The position numbers and the translations under genes are program-made. This document shows positions 58,441 through 64,000 of a DNA stretch of 64,000 nt, piece after piece. The DNA comes from Streptomyces hygroscopicus (lineage in GTDB: Bacteria; Actinomycetota; Actinomycetes; Streptomycetales; Streptomycetaceae). How positions within the stretch are numbered: the first letter of the stretch is position 1; each line of letters starts with the position of its first letter. Location: NCBI GenBank assembly GCA_002021875.1, contig CP018627.1:10726001-10790000 (forward strand), written 5' to 3'. Under the pieces are notes generated by a model. It saw only the letters and a list, made by a program, of their open reading frames with translations, was not told the origin of the DNA and ran no database searches.

Positions 58441-58503
58441 GGTCTGCCTCGCTGATGGTTTTCTTAAGGGTGGTGCTCGGGCCGTTCCCGGACGGGATGG
58501 TGC

Positions 58504-59286
58504 TCAGAGCGCGGGAACGGTGCCGCCGTCGATGACGTGTTCGGCGCCGACGATGGCGGAGGCCCGGTCGGAGACGAGGAAGGCGACGAGTTCGGCGACT
58601 TCCTCAGGGCGATTGGGGCGCCCGAGGGGGATGCCGCCGAGGGAATCCATGAGCGACGCCAGAGCGGTTTCCCGGTCGCCGGTCTTCTGGGCGATGCGGT
58701 CGATGAGCGCGTCCGCCGCACTGGTCTGGATGAACCCGGGGGAGACCGTGTTCACCCGCACACCGAGCGGTGCCACTTGGTTCGCCAGGCCCTTGCTGTA
58801 GGTACTGAGAGCCGCCTTGGCGGAGGCGTAGGCCAGCGTGCCGTTCCACAGTGGCATCCGGCGCTGGATCGAGGAGACGTGGACCACCGCGCCCCGGCCA
58901 CGTTCGATCATGCCCGGGATCAGGGCGCGGTCCAGGCGGACGGCGGCGAGCAGGTTGTGGTTGAGCTCCTGCTGCCAGATCTCCTCGGACATCGCCTCGA
59001 AGCCGCCGGCGGGCGCGGTCGAGCCGCCGAGCGTATGGACCAGGATCTCCGTGCCGCCGAGGCGCCGATTCGTCTCCCGTACGACGTGTTCGGCGCCTTC
59101 CGGTGTGGTCAGGTCGGCGCCGATGAAGTCTTCGTCGGGGACGTCCTCGGGCTTGGAGCGGGCGGTGACCAGCACGGTCGCACCGGCCGTACGCAGCCGG
59201 GCCGCGATCGCCGCTCCGGCACCCTTGGTGCCACCGGTGACGAGTGCGCGACGGCCGGTGAGAGAGTCATCGAGGGAGGTGGGCAA
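58504..59286 (-). CDS. Short-chain dehydrogenase/reductase
   Basis: 260 aa. [12 protein letters not shown] cofactor loop, LVHTLGGS in place of NNAG, catalytic Ser in [16 protein letters not shown] Tyr/Lys, VNTVSPGFI. The start is probably TTG at 59286, with GGAACGGA about eight bases upstream; no better ATG/GTG exists before the cofactor motif. Divergent from an HxlR regulator with a palindromic element between them, a common arrangement for electrophile-responsive reductases. Confidence 0.88.
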   Translation of the reverse strand: MPTSLDDSLTGRRALVTGGTKGAGAAIAARLRTAGATVLVTARSKPEDVPDEDFIGADLTTPEGAEHVVRETNRRLGGTEILVHTLGGSTAPAGGFEAMSEEIWQQELNHNLLAAVRLDRALIPGMIERGRGAVVHVSSIQRRMPLWNGTLAYASAKAALSTYSKGLANQVAPLGVRVNTVSPGFIQTSAADALIDRIAQKTGDRETALASLMDSLGGIPLGRPNRPEEVAELVAFLVSDRASAIVGAEHVIDGGTVPAL

Positions 59287-59327
59287 GGCTGTCCGTTCCG
59301 GGACGCACGCGAGCGCATCCCTTGCGA

Positions 59328-59364
59328 CTGCTAAAATAGAAGCAAGTAACTTTCACTTTAGCAG
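59328..59364. promoter_or_regulatory. Nested palindromic operator between SDR and HxlR genes
   Basis: Outer arms CTGCTAAA (59328-59335) and TTTAGCAG (59357-59364) enclose an inner palindrome AAGTAACTT (59344-59352). Located in the 98-bp divergent gap; the inner word resembles known HxlR/MarR-type half sites. The region is notably A/T-rich for this genome. Confidence 0.65.
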
Positions 59365-59384
59365 TAACTCGGGAGGGTGTCGCG

Positions 59385-59924
59385 ATGGCAAGCCGGATCA
59401 GGCTGGAGGACCGTGAGTGTCCGCTGTCGACCACGGTTCAGCACGTGGGGGAGTGGTGGACGCTGCTGATCCTCCACGACGCCTTCGACGGCTATACGCG
59501 CTTCGACCAGTTCCAGCAGAGCCTGAACATCTCCACCAGCATGCTCACCACGCGCCTGAAGACCCTGGTGGCGGACGGCCTCCTGGAGCGGCGCCCCTAC
59601 CAGACCAACCCGGTGCGCCATGAATACGTGCTGACCGGACGCGGCCGTTCCCTGCGGCCCGTGGTCGTCGCCCTGGCCGCCTGGGGCAATCGGCACCTCG
59701 CGCCGGAGGAGCGCGCCATGATCCTGGTCGACGCCCGGACCGGCGAGGAGGTGGACCCCGTCGTGGTGGACGCGCGCACCGGCCGAAGCCTCGACGACGG
59801 CGAGACCTTCGTCTTCACCGCGGGACCGGCCGCCAGCGACGCGATGCGTGCCCGGTACGTCGAACTCGACCGGCAGCGTCCCGCGCACGTCCGCGAGGCG
59901 CGCGACGGGGACCTGCCCGGCTGA
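59385..59924 (+). CDS. HxlR-family regulator with C-terminal extension
   Basis: 179 aa. The N-terminal ECPLSTTVQHVGEWWTLLIL holds the conserved sensor Cys of redox/aldehyde-responsive HxlR proteins. Recognition helix ISTSMLTTRLKTLVADGLL and wing NPVRHEYVLTGRGRSL. The last 65 residues are an extension absent from minimal HxlR proteins (about 115 aa). Divergent from the SDR it likely controls. Confidence 0.92.
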   Translation: MASRIRLEDRECPLSTTVQHVGEWWTLLILHDAFDGYTRFDQFQQSLNISTSMLTTRLKTLVADGLLERRPYQTNPVRHEYVLTGRGRSLRPVVVALAAWGNRHLAPEERAMILVDARTGEEVDPVVVDARTGRSLDDGETFVFTAGPAASDAMRARYVELDRQRPAHVREARDGDLPG

Positions 59925-59978
59925 TCGGGCGTCTCGCCGAGGTGAGGCGCTACCCGGCGGATGGGAGCGAGACGCGGA

Positions 59979-60065
59979 TCAGAAGACCTGGCCGAAGCAG
60001 CCGAGCGCGATGGCCGCGATGACCACGGCCACCGCGGTCGCCCTCAAAACTCTCGCTGTCGGCAC
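59979..60065 (-). CDS. 28-aa putative small membrane protein
   Basis: GTG start with an excellent GAGGAGGG six bases upstream. A short basic N-terminus (PTARVLR) is followed by one hydrophobic helix (ATAVAVVIAAIALGCF) and the end GQVF. Predicted single-span membrane peptide. It starts 30 bp after the 58-aa gene on the same strand, so the two form a compact operon. No family known to me. Confidence 0.6.
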   Translation of the reverse strand: MPTARVLRATAVAVVIAAIALGCFGQVF

Positions 60066-60095
60066 GGGAATCCCTCCTCGTGCGAGCGGCTGGGC

Positions 60096-60272
60096 TCACA
60101 GGCAGTAGCGAACGAGCCACTCGTCGGGGTTGTACGTGTCCTTCGCGGGGTCCGGCGCTATAGCCGCCCTCTCCTCCACAGTGTCCTCCAAACGGATCCG
60201 CTCCGGCAGCTTGCTGAACCGGGCACGGCGCGCCGTCTCCGCGGCATCCGCCACTTCCCGCTTATCCGACAT
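60096..60272 (-). CDS. 58-aa conserved-looking small hypothetical protein
   Basis: ATG with AAGGA eight bases upstream; ATG at 60290 is possible but lacks a site. A highly charged helical protein (ADAAETARRARFSKLPERIR, LEDTVEER) ending in NPDEWLVRYCL. No signal peptide. The terminal motif with a near-terminal Cys is unusual. Partner of the 28-aa membrane peptide downstream; the SDR gene at 60451 is divergent. Confidence 0.65.
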   Translation of the reverse strand: MSDKREVADAAETARRARFSKLPERIRLEDTVEERAAIAPDPAKDTYNPDEWLVRYCL

Positions 60273-60321
60273 CGCATCGTTCCTTGTCATTTCGATGGTC
60301 CAACGATGGTCGCAGCCTTGT

Positions 60322-60346
60322 GCGTCACCGGTCAAGTAGGTGACGC
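60322..60346. promoter_or_regulatory. Inverted repeat in divergent gap
   Basis: GCGTCACC and GGTGACGC, a perfect 8-bp inverted repeat with a 9-nt spacer, between the small-protein operon and the SDR gene. Possible operator for either. Confidence 0.45.
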
Positions 60347-60450
60347 GACGGGAATCGCACCTTGTACTGGCCGCGCTTCAGTAGCGGGGCCGTGAGCGAG
60401 CCGGCGCGGTCCAGGTTCTATTTGCCTGGCCAGAGGAAAGAGAGAACGCG

Positions 60451-61149
60451 ATGGACATCAAAGGATCAGTCGCCCTGGTCACGGGAGCCAATCGCGGTAT
60501 CGGCCGCGCGTTCGCCCGGGCGCTGCTCGAGCACGGCGCCGCGAAGGTCTACGCCGGTGTCCGCGATCCGGCCCGCGTGGTCGACCAGGACGTCACTCCG
60601 CTGCGTCTGGACGTCACCAAGCCGGAGCAGATCGCCGAGGCCGCCGCCATCGCGGACGATGTCAGCATCGTGATCAACAACGCGGGCGTCGGAGGCTCCG
60701 GCACGGGACTCCTGGAGGGCGACTTCGAGGCCGCCCATCAGGCGATGGAGGTCAACTACTTCGGCACCTGGGCCGTTTCCCGGGCGTTCGCCCCGATCCT
60801 CGCCCGCAACGGCGGTGGCGCGCTGGTCAGCATGCTGTCGCTGGCGTCCTGGGTCGGGCAGCCCGGCTTCCCCGGGTACGCGGCCTCCAAGGCGGCGCAG
60901 TGGTCGTTGACGGACGCGCTGCGCAAGGGACTTCAGGAACAGCGCACGCTCGTGGTGGGGGTCCATTCCGGTTTCGTGGACACGGACCTCAGCTCCTGGG
61001 TGGACGCGCCGAAGATCACCGCGGCCGACGTGGCGGAACAGACCATGGAAGCCCTGGCGAACGACCGGTGGGAGGTTCTCGCCGACGACGAGACCAGGCA
61101 GGCCAAGGCCGCCTTGTCGCAACCTCTGCACGCCGAACCCGGTAGGTGA
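60451..61149 (+). CDS. Short-chain dehydrogenase/reductase
   Basis: 232 aa, ATG preceded by GAGGAAAGAG. Classical SDR: TGANRGIGRAFARAL, INNAGVGG, catalytic Ser in SMLSLASW, YAASKAAQW and the release motif VHSGFVDTDL. Cytoplasmic NAD(P)H enzyme; substrate unknown. Confidence 0.92.
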   Translation: MDIKGSVALVTGANRGIGRAFARALLEHGAAKVYAGVRDPARVVDQDVTPLRLDVTKPEQIAEAAAIADDVSIVINNAGVGGSGTGLLEGDFEAAHQAMEVNYFGTWAVSRAFAPILARNGGGALVSMLSLASWVGQPGFPGYAASKAAQWSLTDALRKGLQEQRTLVVGVHSGFVDTDLSSWVDAPKITAADVAEQTMEALANDRWEVLADDETRQAKAALSQPLHAEPGR

Positions 61150-61252
61150 TGTGTCGCGCCGGCCGCGCGTCGGCGATTGTGTTCCCACGTCCGTCCAACG
61201 GCCGTTTCTCCCAACCGGATATCCCTCAGCGCAGCGAGCGAAGGCGGCGATC

Positions 61253-62272
61253 GTGTCAGAAGAGCGTCAGGAAACCACGTGGCGTCAGGAAACCACGCGG
61301 GTGGAGCTGATGAGTCGGCCCACACCGCTGGAGGCCGCGCCGCGGCTGGCCCGTGCGATCGGGCTGGAGCCCGGTGATCTATGGGTCAAGCGTGACGATC
61401 TGATCGGGCTGGGCGGCGGGGGCAACAAGGTCCGCAAGCTGGAGTGGACGGCCGGGGCCGCCCGCGCCGAGGGCGCCACCACGCTGGTGACCAGCGGGGC
61501 CGCGCAGAGCAACCACGCCCGTCTGACGGCCGCGGCCGGGGCACGGCTGGGCATGGACGTGGTACTTGTCCTCGCCGGTGCGCCGAGCGAGGGGATGACC
61601 GGCAACATCGTGCTCGACGCTCTCTTCGGCGCCCGCGTCGTATGGGCGGGGGAGGTGAGCGAGGCCGAACTCGCGGCGGCCGTGGAGGACGTGGCCGGGG
61701 ACCTGCGCGAGCGAGGCGCCCGGCCCGCGGTGATCCCCTTCGGCGGATCCAGTGTGCTGGGCGCCCGGGGTTATGCCGAGGCGGGGACGGAACTCCTGGA
61801 ACAGGCCCCGGACCTGGCCACGGCGGTCGTGGCGGTCGGATCGGGCGGCACCATGGCCGGTCTCGTCCACGCCCTCGGAGCCGAGCGGGTGCTGGGGGTG
61901 CACTGCGGAGCCATCGCCGATCCCGAGCACACCGTCGGCCACCTGGTCGACGGGCTGGCCGGACAGCCCGCGGCCACCTCCCTGCGGCTGCGCCTGGATC
62001 AGGTCGGTCCCGGCTACTCCGCGCTCACCGAACCGGTCGCGGACGCCATCACCACCGCGGCCCGCACCGAAGGCATCGTCCTCGACCCCGTCTACACCGG
62101 CCGTGCCCTGGCCGGTCTCATCGCTGCCGTCCGCGACGGGCAGGTGCGCCCCGGGCAGCGCACGGTCTTCCTGCACACGGGCGGTCTGCCCGGCCTGTTC
62201 GGGCACACCGAGGCGCTGCGGCGGGCGCGTTCCGCCGTGGCCGACACCGCCGTACGGTGGCCCCGCGGCTGA
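61253..62272 (+). CDS. PLP-dependent D-cysteine desulfhydrase / ACC deaminase-family enzyme
   Basis: 339 aa from GTG 61253 (GAAGG eight bases upstream). The Schiff-base motif GGGGNKVRKLEW carries the PLP lysine. TSGAAQSNHARLTAAAGARLG and the phosphate cradle AVGSGGTMAGL are typical of fold type II enzymes in the D-cysteine desulfhydrase/1-aminocyclopropane-1-carboxylate deaminase family. It produces ammonia and a keto acid, with sulfide if the substrate is D-cysteine. An N-terminal direct repeat encodes RQETT twice. Confidence 0.9.
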   Translation: MSEERQETTWRQETTRVELMSRPTPLEAAPRLARAIGLEPGDLWVKRDDLIGLGGGGNKVRKLEWTAGAARAEGATTLVTSGAAQSNHARLTAAAGARLGMDVVLVLAGAPSEGMTGNIVLDALFGARVVWAGEVSEAELAAAVEDVAGDLRERGARPAVIPFGGSSVLGARGYAEAGTELLEQAPDLATAVVAVGSGGTMAGLVHALGAERVLGVHCGAIADPEHTVGHLVDGLAGQPAATSLRLRLDQVGPGYSALTEPVADAITTAARTEGIVLDPVYTGRALAGLIAAVRDGQVRPGQRTVFLHTGGLPGLFGHTEALRRARSAVADTAVRWPRG

Positions 62273-62383
62273 GCGTCGCACCGGCTCGGCCCGGGACCGG
62301 ATTGGCCCCGGGCCGGTCGGCCCGCGCGGTCCTGGAGAGCCGCGCGGTCCTGGAGGGCCGTGCCTTGCCGGAACGGGCCGGTG

Positions 62384-63487
62384 CTACTCCGCGTCGGCGC
62401 AGGCGGCGAGTCGGCGGGCCAGGGCGCGCACATGGTCGCGCAGGGCGTCCGGGTACTCGATCACGAACGGAAGGTCCAGCCAGGCGAGCACGGAGGGCAC
62501 CCACTCCAGCCGCTCGGCCCGCAGTTGGACCCGCACCCATCCGCTGCCTTCCTCCTCCCCGGAGGCAGCCGGGGACCCGGTCGCCCCCGCCGCATCGCTG
62601 GTCGCCTCCGGCGTACGATCCGCCTCCTCCGCCGTATCACCCGCCGCCTTCGCCGCATCACCGGCGCCACTCCGCGCCGGGTCGGCCGGGAGCTCCCGCA
62701 CCGTGGCGAGCCCGGGCGGGAGCCGGTGGCGGACCTGCTCGACCGTGCCCTGGACCCGCAGCGACACCTCGTGCAGATAGGGCACCCCGGCGAGCCCGGA
62801 CAGCACCCGGGCGGCCGGATCGAATCCCACGGGCACCTCGAACGACCCGGGCAGCACCGTCGCGGTTTCGATCCGGTCCAGCCGGAACGTGCGTACCTCG
62901 CCGCTGGCCGAGTCCGCCCCTGTCACGTACCAGCGCCCGGAGTGCGCGACGATCCCGTACGGGTGCACGGTGCGTTCGCTGCGCCGCCCCTTCCAGGCGG
63001 TGTAGCTGACGGCGACCGGCCGGCGGTCCCGAGCGGCCTCCGCGAGCATCAGCAGCACACTCGTCTCCGGGATGACCACGGGACGGGCGGGGGCGGTGAA
63101 GTCGGCGGTGGTCAGCAGCGCGTCCAGCCGGCGGCCGAGCGCCTCCGGCAGCACCCGGCGCACCTTGGCGGCGGCGCTCTCCGCCGCCGCGACGGATGTG
63201 GTCACCAGCCCGGCCCGGCGCCCGGCGACCAGGCCGAGCAGCACCGCCAGCGCCTCCTCGTCGGTGAGCATCAGCGGGGGCATCCGGTAGCCGGGGGCGA
63301 GCCGGTAGCCGCCGTAGCGGCCGCGCACCGAACGGACCGGGACGTCCAGGTCGATCAGGTGGCCGATGTAGCGCCGTACGGTGCGCTCGTCCACGCCGAG
63401 CCGGTCGGCCAGGTCGGCGACGGTGCGGGTGCCACCGGCCTGCAGGATTTCCAGCAGGGCGAGCACGCGGGCGGTCGGTCGGGTCAT
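62384..63487 (-). CDS. WYL-domain (YafY/DeoR-type) transcriptional regulator
   Basis: 367 aa. N-terminal HTH (TRTVADLADRLGVDERTVRRYI), GRYGGYRLAPGYRMPPLMLT, then the WYL core (VHPYGIVAHSGRWYVTGAD, FRLDRI). An Ala/Asp/Glu-rich low-complexity insert interrupts the C-terminal part. Such proteins repress a divergent gene, here the alpha/beta hydrolase. The 111 bp downstream of its stop (62273-62383) contain only GC-rich direct repeats (CGCGCGGTCCTGGAG twice). Confidence 0.93.
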   Translation of the reverse strand: MTRPTARVLALLEILQAGGTRTVADLADRLGVDERTVRRYIGHLIDLDVPVRSVRGRYGGYRLAPGYRMPPLMLTDEEALAVLLGLVAGRRAGLVTTSVAAAESAAAKVRRVLPEALGRRLDALLTTADFTAPARPVVIPETSVLLMLAEAARDRRPVAVSYTAWKGRRSERTVHPYGIVAHSGRWYVTGADSASGEVRTFRLDRIETATVLPGSFEVPVGFDPAARVLSGLAGVPYLHEVSLRVQGTVEQVRHRLPPGLATVRELPADPARSGAGDAAKAAGDTAEEADRTPEATSDAAGATGSPAASGEEEGSGWVRVQLRAERLEWVPSVLAWLDLPFVIEYPDALRDHVRALARRLAACADAE

Positions 63488-63504
63488 GCCCGGAAGTATG
63501 GCGT

Positions 63505-63533
63505 GGATACCGGGCGGCTCCTGTCCGGTATCC
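63505..63533. promoter_or_regulatory. Operator between WYL regulator and hydrolase
   Basis: GGATACCGG and CCGGTATCC, a perfect 9-bp inverted repeat with an 11-nt spacer, in the 63-bp divergent gap. A -10-like TAGCGT (63538-63543) lies seven bases before the hydrolase ATG, so that mRNA is probably leaderless. Confidence 0.7.
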
Positions 63534-63550
63534 CGCCTAGCGTGCGGGCC

Positions 63551-64000
63551 ATGGCAACCTACGTACTTCTTCCCGGGTTCTGGCTCGGGGCCTGGGCCTG
63601 GCGCGCCGTGGCGGCCGACCTGCGCGGCCGTGGACACGACGTCCATCCGCTCAGCCTGACCGGGATGGGCGAGCGGGCGCATCTGGCCCGGCCCGACACC
63701 GATGTGGAGACGCACATCACCGATGTGCTCAACCTGATCCGCTACGAGGACCTGCACGACGTGGTCCTGGTCGGGCACAGCTATGCCGGTGCGGTGGTGG
63801 TCCCGAGCGTGGCGGACCGGATGCCGGACCGGATCAAGCGGATGGTGTTCATCGACAGCGGTCCGCTGCCGGACGGGATGTCCCAAGCGGAGTTCGCCCC
63901 GCCGGAGGAGCAGAGGCGCAACGCCGGGCTGGTCCGTGAGGAGGGACACGGCCGCCAGCTGCCGCCACCGCCGTGGCGGCAGTTGGCGTCCGAGGTGCCC
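63551..64000 (+). CDS. Alpha/beta hydrolase, 3' end outside window
   Basis: 150 residues visible. Starts MATYVLLPGFWLGAWAWRAVA, the oxyanion-hole region of small esterases. The nucleophile elbow is VLVGHSYAGAVV (Ser about residue 78). Pattern of the salicylate-binding/hydroxynitrile-lyase-like esterase group. Under the divergent WYL regulator. Confidence 0.9.
   Translation, partial: MATYVLLPGFWLGAWAWRAVAADLRGRGHDVHPLSLTGMGERAHLARPDTDVETHITDVLNLIRYEDLHDVVLVGHSYAGAVVVPSVADRMPDRIKRMVFIDSGPLPDGMSQAEFAPPEEQRRNAGLVREEGHGRQLPPPPWRQLASEVP

Noticed and set aside
61263..61300. Short direct repeat GCGTCAGGAAACCACG as a mobile-element or operator signal
   Set aside because: It lies inside the N-terminal coding part of the PLP enzyme and only duplicates the residues RQETT.

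Overview
The window reads as chromosome from a high-GC actinomycete, most likely a Streptomyces. Third codon positions are almost all G or C, GTG and TTG starts are common, and the content is typical: giant modular type I polyketide synthases, TetR/HxlR/GntR/AraC/WYL regulators, a CebR-type operator and lipoproteins. I see no rRNA, tRNA, CRISPR array, transposase or phage gene.

Region 1 (1-25.9 kb) is one end of a modular polyketide cluster. The first synthase enters from the left edge and carries AT(methylmalonyl)-KR-ACP then KS-AT(malonyl)-DH-KR-ACP. The second is the terminal synthase (KS-AT(methylmalonyl)-DH-KR-ACP-TE). Inside its ketoreductase a second complete ketoreductase of the opposite stereotype appears to be inserted. 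The third synthase begins with a loading ACP and has one fully reducing module (KS-AT-DH-ER-KR-ACP). It is followed by an acid:CoA/ACP ligase and a translationally coupled stand-alone acyltransferase, which look like the starter activation and loading enzymes. Chain initiation is therefore encoded downstream of chain termination.

Region 2 (26-38 kb) holds small independent units. These are a TetR gene; an HxlR regulator and a Rid-family gene sharing operator-like elements; a secreted Cip1-like protein behind a perfect CebR box; a DUF3616 exoprotein; a YeeE/YedE thiosulfate-type transporter preceded by a Cys-containing leader peptide; an XRE-cupin regulator; a methyltransferase; a DinB-like protein; a GntR/nitrilase/APC permease unit; and an AraC-GyrI regulator.

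Region 3 (38-50.5 kb) contains two lipoproteins, a ferritin-like protein, a three-subunit molybdenum aldehyde oxidoreductase operon facing its TetR regulator across twin palindromes, and a PhyH/SDR/IolG/Gfo-Idh operon facing a truncated LacI gene. A PfpI-family protein and a small hypothetical protein follow.

Region 4 (50.5-64 kb) contains a tightly overlapping peptide-type ABC importer operon with a TauE/SafE permease, divergent from an atypical D-2-hydroxyacid dehydrogenase. After it come an SDR/HxlR pair, a two-gene operon of very small proteins, another SDR, a PLP-dependent desulfhydrase/ACC deaminase-like enzyme, and a WYL regulator facing an alpha/beta hydrolase that runs off the right edge.
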